Source: CAZDIO01 sp964505555
GTDB lineage: Bacteria; Bdellovibrionota_C; UBA2361; SZUA-149; CAZDIO01
Length of the DNA: 9,837 bases
NCBI GenBank assembly: GCA_964505555.1
Contig: CAZDIO010000080.1
Location: forward strand, 1-9,837
Direction: 5' to 3'
Part shown: positions 1 through 5,547 of the stretch, one piece after another
Numbering within the stretch: the stretch's first letter is position 1
Layout of the letters: every line of letters starts with the position of its first letter
The notes under the pieces: model-generated
What the model saw: the letters and a program-made list of their open reading frames with translations, nothing else
What the model was told of the DNA's origin: nothing
Databases searched by the model: none
Made by a program: the position numbers and the translations under genes

Positions 1-13
1 CTCGCAACGACAG
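1..13. repeat. Edge fragment of a palindromic repeat
   Basis: The first ten bases are identical to the last ten bases of the window. The first 13 also match, in reverse complement, the outer end and 3-base flank of the left arm of the palindrome at 9765-9837. This is probably the end of another copy cut by the window edge. The match is short, so confidence is moderate. Confidence 0.45.
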
Positions 14-117
14 GAGGGGCGTTCCCTTTGTAGGGGATTCAACGTTGTCTGTTTTGAGGAGGAATAAGAATATGAATAAGGGGATAAGGGAAGGTTAAGA
101 ACAGCTGGCCATAAAAA

Positions 118-1389
118 TCATTTGCCCTCTCTAATCCGATACACCACCCCCTTTTGATGCTCCAACACATACAACTCCCCTTCGGCATCCTCACCAAAGC
201 TACTGATATGATAATCAGTTTTTAAGAGCACTTCATTCTGCTCCACCTTGCCATCTTTAAATAACAAACCCCAAATTCTTCCCGATAGATAATCCGCATA
301 CAAATACCACCCCACCAACGCTGGAAAAGCTTTTCCCCGATACACATACCCACCAGTAACCGATCCCCCCATAGCTCTTCCATACACCACAAGTGCTGGC
401 TCAAATACACCTGCTCGGCACTGAAAGCCTAACTTATGGCACACCGTTCCTTCCATAAGATTCCAACCGTAGTTTTTTCCTTTTTGAATAATATCAATCT
501 CCTCTTCCAGATCTTGGCCCACATCCCCCGCCCAAAGCGTTCCCGTCACCCGATCAAAACTAAAGCGCCACGGATTTCTAAGACCAAATGCCCAAACCTC
601 TTTTGCTGCTTTCACCCCATCTGCAAAGGGATTATCTGTTGGTATAGCGTATGGTGTTTGGGAGTCGACATCGATTCGAAGCATTTTTCCTAAAAGACTC
701 TGCGTGTTTTGTCCATGGCCGTGTGGATCCATTCTCGAGCCCCCATCTCCCATTCCGATATAGAGTTTCTGATCTGGCCCAAACGCAAGTTGACCCCCGT
801 TATGATTTGCATACGGCTGCTTAATACGAAGTAAGATACGCTCTTCACTTTTTACCGGAAAACCATCTACCGAAAGAGGATACTCAGCGACGATAGTTTC
901 TAGCGTGGAACTAATAAGTGTCGGTGTCGACATCGTGTAGTTTGCATACACTCTGGGTTTTTCTTTATTTGGATGAAAGACAATACTTAATAACCCCTTC
1001 TCACCTCCACAATCCACACGATCGGTAAGATCTAAAAAAGGCCGATCTGAATTTCGTTTTCCATCATCAAGGATCATCACTTTTCCAGTTTGCTCAATGA
1101 CGAGGAGTCTTTTTAAAACACTGGGGTGATAGGTAAGATACGTGGGAAGAGAAAACCCTTCAGAAACGCTCTCCAGCTCAATTTTGGGACTTACTTTTGA
1201 AGAAAGCTCCTCAGCAAAAACATTGCTCGGTATACACAAACTCCAAACTCCACCCACAAGCCAGATTATTGAACACAGGGTCCCATAGAGTTTCACAGAG
1301 GAGAGAAGAAAAACCAATAGTTTCAACTCTGTGGAACTCCGTGAAACTCTGTGTTCATCAAAAAGGAGCTCGCCAATCCTGAACTTCAT
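118..1389 (-). CDS. PQQ-dependent sugar dehydrogenase, glucose/sorbosone dehydrogenase family (YliI/Asd-like)
   Basis: Probable periplasmic beta-propeller quinoprotein that oxidises aldose sugars with PQQ and passes electrons to the respiratory chain. Family motifs appear in order (423-residue numbering): NHNGGQLAFG at 195-204 with the presumed catalytic base His196, GMGDGG at 212-217, LLGKMLRIDVD at 232-242, GLRNPWRFSFD at 269-279 with a PQQ-contacting Arg271, GDVGQ at 288-292, YGWN at 307-310, GGYVYRG at 346-352 and YADYLSG at 364-370. The hydrophobic segment around 41-59 ending in NVFA before EE looks like a signal peptide cleaved after Ala59. The ATG at 1389 was chosen because GGGAG (1400-1404) lies 10 nt upstream. 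The first 40 residues are unusual: about residues 12-40 are encoded by an inserted hairpin repeat. Internal TTG (1326) or GTG (1296) codons inside the repeat could also start a protein with a good signal peptide. The family is clear; the exact sugar is unknown. Confidence 0.9.
   Translation of the reverse strand: MKFRIGELLFDEHRVSRSSTELKLLVFLLSSVKLYGTLCSIIWLVGGVWSLCIPSNVFAEELSSKVSPKIELESVSEGFSLPTYLTYHPSVLKRLLVIEQTGKVMILDDGKRNSDRPFLDLTDRVDCGGEKGLLSIVFHPNKEKPRVYANYTMSTPTLISSTLETIVAEYPLSVDGFPVKSEERILLRIKQPYANHNGGQLAFGPDQKLYIGMGDGGSRMDPHGHGQNTQSLLGKMLRIDVDSQTPYAIPTDNPFADGVKAAKEVWAFGLRNPWRFSFDRVTGTLWAGDVGQDLEEEIDIIQKGKNYGWNLMEGTVCHKLGFQCRAGVFEPALVVYGRAMGGSVTGGYVYRGKAFPALVGWYLYADYLSGRIWGLLFKDGKVEQNEVLLKTDYHISSFGEDAEGELYVLEHQKGVVYRIREGK
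1271..1356. repeat. Hairpin repeat (CACAGAG family), copy 1, inside a gene
   Basis: This is an imperfect inverted repeat. The outer 8 bases GAACACAG (1271-1278) pair perfectly with CTGTGTTC (1349-1356), and inner parts pair with mismatches. Both arms consist of a 10-nt unit repeated three times: on the right AACTCTGTGG, AACTCCGTGA, AACTCTGTGT (1325-1354), on the left CACAGGGTCC, CATAGAGTTT, CACAGAG. It is the same family as the copy at 8160-8243, but more diverged. It lies wholly within the 5' end of the dehydrogenase reading frame without breaking it. Confidence 0.85.
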
Positions 1390-1426
1390 CCCTTTAAGAC
1401 TCCCTTACTATTAAAAAATTCTTTCC

Positions 1427-1456
1427 TTGATACTTTCCCAATATTACCGGTAGAAC
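1427..1456 (+). promoter_or_regulatory. Possible surE promoter
   Basis: A -35-like TTGATA (1427-1432) and a -10-like TAGAAC (1451-1456) are separated by 18 nt. Transcription would begin about 6 nt before the surE ATG, leaving almost no leader. That fits the absence of any Shine-Dalgarno sequence there. The -10 match is only 4 of 6, so this is tentative. Confidence 0.3.
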
Positions 1457-1468
1457 TTAGTTTACGCT

Positions 1469-2302
1469 ATGAAAAAGCTCACTGCCTTAATTACCAATGA
1501 TGACGGTCCCCGCTCACCGCTCCTTCACCCTTTTTGTAATGCTCTTGCAGATCAAAACTATTTTGAGCGCCTTCATATTGTCACCCCTCAGCTTGAGCAA
1601 AGCTGGGTTTCAAAATCTCTCACCCGATTTCGAGATCTCTCTGTTTTTGAACATGACTTCGGTGGTCTTCCTGGGTATCTCGTCGATGGCACCCCAGCAG
1701 ACGCTGTGAGTCTTGGAGTTCATAATATCTATCCAACAAAACCAGATTTTGTTTTTTCTGGAATCAATATGGGAACAAACGTTGGACTACCATTTTACCT
1801 CAGTTCAGGAACCGTAGGAGCAGCTGAAGAAGCATTTCTCACCGGCATACGCTCCATAGCGTTTTCTGTGGATCTCCCTATTCAAGTTTATCAGATGTGG
1901 TCAAATCACGATCCTCAAATTTATTCTGCCTATGCAGAGGACTGGAAGAGACTCGCCTCGCTTTGTGTTTCAATATCGTTAGATCTTGTTGCTCATGAGG
2001 GTTGGACATGCGCCGATCTGTTTACTATTAACGTTCCTTGGGGCGCACTTCCCGAAACAAAACGAACAGTAACCCGCGTTACTCGGGGAAAATTTGAACC
2101 ACTTTTTATCAAAACCGCGGAAAATAAATTTAGGCACAAACTTGGAGGGTTATCCTTTCAGAAGGAGTTGTCCTCTTCGTTTTTGCCCAGTGATGTTGAG
2201 GTTCTGCAACGAAATGAAATATCGATATCCCCAATTCGATTTCAGTTAGGGTCATTAGAAGATGAGCAATTAATAGAAAAACTAAAGATTCACCCTAAAT
2301 AG
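1469..2302 (+). CDS. surE: 5'/3'-nucleotidase SurE
   Basis: Metal-dependent phosphatase of the SurE family, which removes phosphate from nucleoside 5'- and 3'-monophosphates and is associated with stationary-phase survival. The 277-residue protein carries the whole active-site signature: TNDDG at 9-13 (metal ligands Asp11, Asp12), the SWVSKSLT loop at 45-52 (equivalent of the E. coli Ser39 ligand is Ser45), VDGTPADAVSLG at 72-83, SGINMGTNVG at 97-106 (ligand Asn100) and SSGTVGAAEEA at 112-122. It is slightly longer than E. coli SurE (253 residues), with extra sequence in the C-terminal half. The ATG at 1469 places the NDDG motif near the N-terminus as usual. There is no recognisable ribosome binding site. 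Divergent from the dehydrogenase gene and 78 bp upstream of the cytochrome gene on the same strand. In E. coli surE lies by pcm and rpoS; that context is absent here. Confidence 0.93.
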   Translation: MKKLTALITNDDGPRSPLLHPFCNALADQNYFERLHIVTPQLEQSWVSKSLTRFRDLSVFEHDFGGLPGYLVDGTPADAVSLGVHNIYPTKPDFVFSGINMGTNVGLPFYLSSGTVGAAEEAFLTGIRSIAFSVDLPIQVYQMWSNHDPQIYSAYAEDWKRLASLCVSISLDLVAHEGWTCADLFTINVPWGALPETKRTVTRVTRGKFEPLFIKTAENKFRHKLGGLSFQKELSSSFLPSDVEVLQRNEISISPIRFQLGSLEDEQLIEKLKIHPK

Positions 2303-2366
2303 TTTGAGTGCTTTACAGAGGGTCTTCCCTATAGTAGCGAGAGAAAGGGAGAACCTTTTACCGATC

Positions 2367-2371
2367 GGGAG
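2367..2371 (+). promoter_or_regulatory. Ribosome binding site that decides the cytochrome start
   Basis: GGGAG ends directly before the in-frame ATG at 2372, too close to serve it, but lies 9 nt before the next in-frame ATG at 2381. This favours 2381 as the true start and removes three residues (Met-Asp-Ser) from the longest reading frame. Confidence 0.6.
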
Positions 2372-2380
2372 ATGGATTCA

Positions 2381-2758
2381 ATGAGCATTAAAAAAATATT
2401 CTTTGTTGGTGGCTTGGTAGTTGTAAGTGTTACTTCAAGTTTCGCAGATGCAGATATTGAAAAGGGGAAAACAATTTACAACGGTCTTGGCGCATGCATG
2501 GGGTGTCATGGCACTTCGGGAAAAGGAGATGGTCCAGCCGGTGCAGCAATTAACCCAAAACCTCGAGACCTGACAACAGGGGTATACTCTTTGGATACGG
2601 ACAAGGATGGAAAGACCGGCACAGAGACCGATCTCCTCAATGTCATCACCAATGGAGCTGCTCCGTATGGGGGAAGTCCGATGATGGTTGGAAGAAAGGA
2701 TATCCCAGAGGGTGACCGGAAAGCAGTGGTGAAGTATATTCTTTCGATGAAAAAGTAG
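2381..2758 (+). CDS. Secreted monohaem c-type cytochrome
   Basis: Small class I-like cytochrome c, probably a periplasmic electron carrier. From Met at 2381 (125 residues) it has a signal peptide, Lys-Lys then a hydrophobic stretch, with cleavage likely after SSFA (about residue 23). The haem-binding CMGCH is at 39-43, followed by the GTSGKGDGPAG segment typical of short cytochromes. SPMM at 99-102 supplies a candidate distal Met ligand. PKPRDLTTGVY (60-70) and the following NVITNGA resemble cytochromes common in Deltaproteobacteria. Between them lies DTDKDGKTGTETD (72-84), an acidic Asp-x-Asp-x-Asp-Gly loop like a calcium-binding loop. It could share a transcript with surE. A partner is unknown; the PQQ dehydrogenase two genes away is a conceivable electron donor, by inference only. 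Confidence 0.88.
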   Translation: MSIKKIFFVGGLVVVSVTSSFADADIEKGKTIYNGLGACMGCHGTSGKGDGPAGAAINPKPRDLTTGVYSLDTDKDGKTGTETDLLNVITNGAAPYGGSPMMVGRKDIPEGDRKAVVKYILSMKK

Positions 2759-2767
2759 GGTACCCTT

Positions 2768-2806
2768 ACTCCCCTGTCGTCATTACGATGGGGGGAGTTG
2801 ATTCTT
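2768..2806 (+). terminator. Probable Rho-independent terminator after the cytochrome gene
   Basis: ACTCCCC (2768-2774) pairs with GGGGAGT (2792-2798). The inner TCGT (2777-2780) pairs with ACGA (2785-2788) around a CATT loop. A short T-rich stretch follows (TGATTCTTT). It begins 9 nt after the stop codon. The T-tract is interrupted, so efficiency is uncertain. Confidence 0.6.
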
Positions 2807-2809
2807 TAA

Positions 2810-2912
2810 CTTATACTTCTACTTATACTAAACTTAGCCTTGCTCTTGCTCTTGCACCTAATAATTTTTAGAGCAAGAGCAAGGCTAAGTTTAGTATAAG
2901 TAGAAGTATAAG
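2810..2912. repeat. Large perfect inverted repeat, 43-bp arms
   Basis: Bases 2810-2852 are the exact reverse complement of 2870-2912, with a 17-nt loop between them. The arms are themselves built from short echoing words (ACTTATAC/ACTTCTACTTATAC, GCTCTTGCTCTTGC). A transcript from either strand would fold into a very stable hairpin. It sits between convergent genes, so it could act as a two-way terminator or mRNA 3'-end stabiliser, or be a miniature mobile or palindromic element. I see no second copy in the window and no target-site duplication. Confidence 0.95.
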
Positions 2913-2960
2913 ACTAAGTATAATTAAAATTAAAATTATAAGACTAAATAGAAGACTAAG
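2911..2960. repeat. A+T-rich degenerate repeat tract beside the large hairpin
   Basis: The word AGACTAA occurs three times (2911, 2941, 2953). A smaller inverted repeat lies within: TATAATT (2919-2925) pairs with AATTATA (2934-2940) around an A-rich loop. The first AGACTAA overlaps the end of the 43-bp arm, so the tract may be a decayed continuation of that element. No function is evident. Confidence 0.55.
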
Positions 2961-2991
2961 TTAGAGTGTCTTGGTTGGAATTATTCCTAAT

Positions 2992-3387
2992 CTACTCCGC
3001 CAATTTCTCCGATTCAAAATACTGGCAGGTATGCTTCACACAAGAAACGACCCCACTCCCACACGAAGGAATTCGTGCCCGTTCTGTGCAATTAATATTT
3101 AGACAATCAAAACGTGCGCGAAAATCGTTATACCGTTCACGATTAACCGCCACGTCTTGTCCTCCATTTGCACAATCACAGCAACCGTTCATTGCCTTGA
3201 TGCAGTCTGCGTCAGTGCCGCAGTATTGATACTTCCCTAACTCAAACTCAGACAACGGACCGATATTCTCATTTCCTGGAGCTCCTGCTCCATCTGCTGC
3301 GGCGCTTGCCGTCATCAGCAGAAAAAAATAAACGGTGGATACTATTTTTCTCATACTGCTTCGTTTCTGACTTTTATGTTTCTTCAT
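2992..3387 (-). CDS. Secreted cysteine-rich protein of unknown function
   Basis: A 131-residue protein with a positively charged N-terminus, a hydrophobic core (about 14-31) and an Ala-rich cleavage region near TASAAADG, so probably exported. The mature part holds ten cysteines (56, 62, 69, 70, 72, 95, 100, 109, 116, 121), an even number suggesting up to five disulfides. The pattern is C-x5-C-x6-CC-x-C, then GG, a VNR motif (81-83), and C-x4-C-x8-C-x6-C-x4-C. It resembles hypothetical Cys-rich secreted proteins I recall from myxobacteria and relatives (DADC...GCC.C..GG...VNR), with no known activity. The ATG at 3387 is supported by GGGAG (3394-3398) 6 nt upstream; the internal Met12 lacks such a site. 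It begins 21 nt after the glucokinase stop, so it is probably the last gene of that leftward operon. Confidence 0.8.
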   Translation of the reverse strand: MKKHKSQKRSSMRKIVSTVYFFLLMTASAAADGAGAPGNENIGPLSEFELGKYQYCGTDADCIKAMNGCCDCANGGQDVAVNRERYNDFRARFDCLNINCTERARIPSCGSGVVSCVKHTCQYFESEKLAE

Positions 3388-3408
3388 CTCTTACTCCCGG
3401 AAAAACTA

Positions 3409-4362
3409 TCAATGCCCAAGTTTTAACATGCCGCAAAAAGCAGCTCCCCACAAACCACTTTCTTCGTTCGTCATCAGATAAATAGGGATTTTTTTAAGAA
3501 GTTTTGAATGCGTAGGACTCCTTTCAAACTCTTCTAAAAAAGCGGTGTGTTTTACTAAGAGCGGCACCTTTGCAGCAACCCCACCCGCAATGAACAAACC
3601 ACCTTGAGATAGAGTATCCAAAGCAAAGTTACGGCAGATTCTCCCGTAAAAACGAGATGCCCAAATAAGTGTTTCAGAATCCTCTCCAAATCGTTTCGTC
3701 ACCTCTTGAGGGGGGAGTTTTTCACCAGTTAAGAAATGGTGAATAAATGCGATCCCCTTTCCAGAGATAACATTATTACAGGTAAGATAGGTATCGCCGA
3801 TCTCCTGAAGCACAAACTTAACAAAATCAAGTTCACGTTCATTCTCAGGAGGAAATGAGATGTGGCCCCCTTCAGAAGGGAGCGCAAGAAACGCTCCGTC
3901 ATCAGGCACAAGTATTGCTTTTCCAAGGTTTGAGCCCGCTCCAATGACAGCAACAGTGCCTTCTGGGTCACTCGTTCCACTCTTTATCACCACGGCACTT
4001 TTTCCAAGCGGTGAGCGACAAGCGTAAGCTTGCGCTACAAAATCATTTATTAACACATAACGTTTTATCGAAAAATCAACGCTTGCATTCCGAAGATCAA
4101 TTGGCCACGAGATATAAGGAGGCTGACTAAATCCCCCCTGTTCAATTGGACCGGCAACCCCAATGGCAACGATATCAGCATCAGCCGGTTTTAGTGAAAG
4201 TCCGCTTGAAGTGACTGCGGAAAGAAGTTCCCGCAGTGAAGACATTTTTTGTGTTTCAAACCACTTACTTTCGTGGAGTGTTACACTCTGTGAATCTGTT
4301 CCAGAAAAATGTGCAAAACGACTATTTGTAGCACCGATATCTGCGGCAAGAATGTGTATCAT
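3409..4362 (-). CDS. glk: Glucokinase family protein (bacterial Glk, ROK-unrelated type)
   Basis: Cytoplasmic hexokinase-fold kinase expected to convert glucose to glucose-6-phosphate with ATP. From the ATG at 4362 (317 residues; E. coli Glk 321) it has the phosphate-1 motif AADIGATNSRFA (6-17), INDF with catalytic Asp107 and sugar ligand Asn106, IGAGSNLGKA (140-149), SEGGH with Glu164 and His167, ISGKGI (199-204), GLFIAGGV (255-262) and ESGLWGAA near the end. Two points are odd. The usual GTGLG loop reads GSNLG, and the residue matching E. coli Glu187, a glucose ligand, is Asn196, so substrate or activity may differ. I chose ATG 4362 because it puts the DIGATN motif at the family's usual distance from the N-terminus. 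A TTG at 4398 would add 12 residues and overlap the upstream gene by 11 nt. Likely co-transcribed with the GAF-domain gene upstream. Confidence 0.88.
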   Translation of the reverse strand: MIHILAADIGATNSRFAHFSGTDSQSVTLHESKWFETQKMSSLRELLSAVTSSGLSLKPADADIVAIGVAGPIEQGGFSQPPYISWPIDLRNASVDFSIKRYVLINDFVAQAYACRSPLGKSAVVIKSGTSDPEGTVAVIGAGSNLGKAILVPDDGAFLALPSEGGHISFPPENERELDFVKFVLQEIGDTYLTCNNVISGKGIAFIHHFLTGEKLPPQEVTKRFGEDSETLIWASRFYGRICRNFALDTLSQGGLFIAGGVAAKVPLLVKHTAFLEEFERSPTHSKLLKKIPIYLMTNEESGLWGAAFCGMLKLGH

Positions 4363-4387
4363 CGAGAGACGATACCCGGAGGTGTCA

Positions 4388-5179
4388 TTAGATTGCAACC
4401 AGTAATTCTTCTAAAACGATACAGGTCCCCACAAGCATCGTTAGCTCCCGCTCAGAGAACTTGTTTCGCTCATGGCTCTCAGCATCGATAATCCCAACAA
4501 CGGCATCCCCGACAGGCGAAAAAACTGGAAGACATGCTTCACTATGAACCTTACTATCGCACTGATAGTATGGCCCTCCTTCCTCCCAGAGGTAGCGTTC
4601 GATATCATTAATAATAATTCCCTGACCAGTTAATCCAACCGTGGAATTATTACTTTTTTCAGCAAACTCTCTTGTCAGTGGAAACTCTGCGCGGCTTTCA
4701 GCTCCTCGGTAGGCAAGTTTTAGAAGAACCTCTCCAGCGCCATTTTTCTTTTGTGGAAGAACACGTCGTTGATAAAACCCAAGCCAATTCACACCGGTGT
4801 CTTTAATAACTTTTTCAACTAGCTGATTAAGGATAAAAACCTGCCTCGTTTCAGGTCGCTCATAAAACCCATTTGCACTTAACGTGCTTTGATCAAATAA
4901 CACCTTTCGCAAATCATACGGATCTTTTGCTAGGGTGCCATCAATCCGACTACACCCATCAGGGTCCATCGTTGGAACGCGGTAGGTAAAAAGTTTCTCC
5001 AGATCGATCTCTTTCAAGGGGGAAGTTTTCACCTCAGAGATTAAATGAAGGAGACTTACAGCATAACGAGCTATCTCATGTTCGTTTAGCTGAACCGTAG
5101 GTGTAAGCTTATCAATATGGCGCTTAACTTTTGACGCAGAGATCGCGTTAGGTTTGTCTGGAATCATGTGCATACCCAC
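4388..5179 (-). CDS. GAF-domain protein related to free-methionine-R-sulfoxide reductase
   Basis: A 263-residue cytoplasmic protein. Residues about 1-110 are unrecognised. The C-terminal half (about 112-263) is a GAF domain that follows E. coli YebR/fRMsr: NWLGFY (131-136) matches NWAGFY, YQCDSKVHSEACLPVF (205-220) matches the ACDAASNSEIVLPLV segment carrying the catalytic Cys, and VVGIIDAES (227-235) matches IIGVLDIDS. Cys207 aligns with that catalytic cysteine. The two resolving cysteines of YebR, in the stretch matching residues 158-182 here, are absent; Cys216 is nearby. It may be a reductase with altered resolution, or a redox or small-molecule sensor. The start is uncertain: GTG 5179 is the longest form, with ATG codons at 5173 and 5167, the last having a weak GGGT 6 nt upstream. 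First gene of the leftward run, just upstream of glk. Confidence 0.72.
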   Translation of the reverse strand: MGMHMIPDKPNAISASKVKRHIDKLTPTVQLNEHEIARYAVSLLHLISEVKTSPLKEIDLEKLFTYRVPTMDPDGCSRIDGTLAKDPYDLRKVLFDQSTLSANGFYERPETRQVFILNQLVEKVIKDTGVNWLGFYQRRVLPQKKNGAGEVLLKLAYRGAESRAEFPLTREFAEKSNNSTVGLTGQGIIINDIERYLWEEGGPYYQCDSKVHSEACLPVFSPVGDAVVGIIDAESHERNKFSERELTMLVGTCIVLEELLVAI

Positions 5180-5215
5180 TAGATCAAGTAATCCATGCTC
5201 TCATCAAGGAGAGAC

Positions 5216-5224
5216 ATTATATCA
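5216..5224 (-). promoter_or_regulatory. Extended -10 promoter for the GAF-glk operon
   Basis: On the minus strand the sequence reads TGATATAAT, a perfect TATAAT (5216-5221) with the TG extension that allows recognition with a poor -35. No good -35 hexamer is seen at 17 nt. Transcription would start near 5209, giving a leader of about 30-40 nt. Confidence 0.55.
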
Positions 5225-5328
5225 CTAATAAATACCAAACTTTAGAAATATATCCAATATAACCTGATGTTTTTAAAGGGATTCTTCCCCACGACCGTTA
5301 AGTTAAGACTTTGAAAGAAAGATTTATG

Positions 5329-5395
5329 GAACCACAGAGGCGCAGAGACAGAGAGAAAGAGGATTTTATTCATATTCTCTGCGCCTCTGTGGTTC
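5329..5395. repeat. Hairpin repeat (CACAGAG family variant), copy 2
   Basis: Bases 5329-5348 and 5376-5395 form a perfect 20-bp inverted repeat around a 27-nt loop. Flanking AAAGATTT and AAATCTTT extend the symmetry after a short interruption. The arm reads CCACAGAGGCGCAGAGA and shows the same CACAGAG theme as the copies at 1271 and 8160, but with 8-nt spacing (CTCTG at 5377 and 5385), so it is a related subfamily. Arms of this type (CTCTGTGCCTCTGTGGTT-like) are widespread in bacterial genomes as intergenic repeats, from general knowledge. Confidence 0.92.
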
Positions 5396-5468
5396 TATAA
5401 AAATCTTTACTTTAAGGTCTGTAGCCCTATCTCAGCTTCTATTAGCTATATTACGAATCTCTCCCATT

Positions 5469-5508
5469 TACCTTCCTCTTGCGAGAAGGTATTTCGTTTT
5501 AGTATCAT
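5469..5508 (+). promoter_or_regulatory. Possible clpS-clpA promoter with overlapping small hairpin
   Basis: TTGCGA (5479-5484) and TATCAT (5503-5508) are spaced by 18 nt and could be a -35/-10 pair, with a start near 5515. TACCTTC (5469-5475) is the reverse complement of GAAGGTA (5485-5491), so a 7-bp dyad brackets the -35 and could be an operator. No regulator is identified. Confidence 0.4.
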
Positions 5509-5547
5509 ATTCATACGAATACTAAGTGAAATATAAATATATCGATT

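Larger units (their letters stand above)
5180..5547. other. 368-bp divergent intergenic region
   Basis: It lies between the leftward GAF-glk operon and rightward clpS-clpA. It holds an extended -10 promoter for the left side (5216-5224), a hairpin repeat (5329-5395) and a possible clpS promoter overlapped by a small stem (5469-5508). I find no convincing small gene in it. Confidence 0.7.

Noticed and set aside
72..98. Eight-codon reading frame (ATG AAT AAG ... TAA) preceded by GAGGAGG at 56-62
   Set aside because: The ribosome-site-like sequence and spacing are good, but eight codons with no conserved neighbour or structure is well within chance.
1233..1242. Lipoprotein signal in the dehydrogenase (Cys52 near the end of the hydrophobic segment)
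   Set aside because: The residues before the Cys are Trp-Ser-Leu, which do not fit the lipobox; cleavage after NVFA is more likely.
2810..2912. CRISPR-like or tandem repeat array
   Set aside because: There is one inverted repeat pair only, with no regularly spaced direct repeats or spacers.
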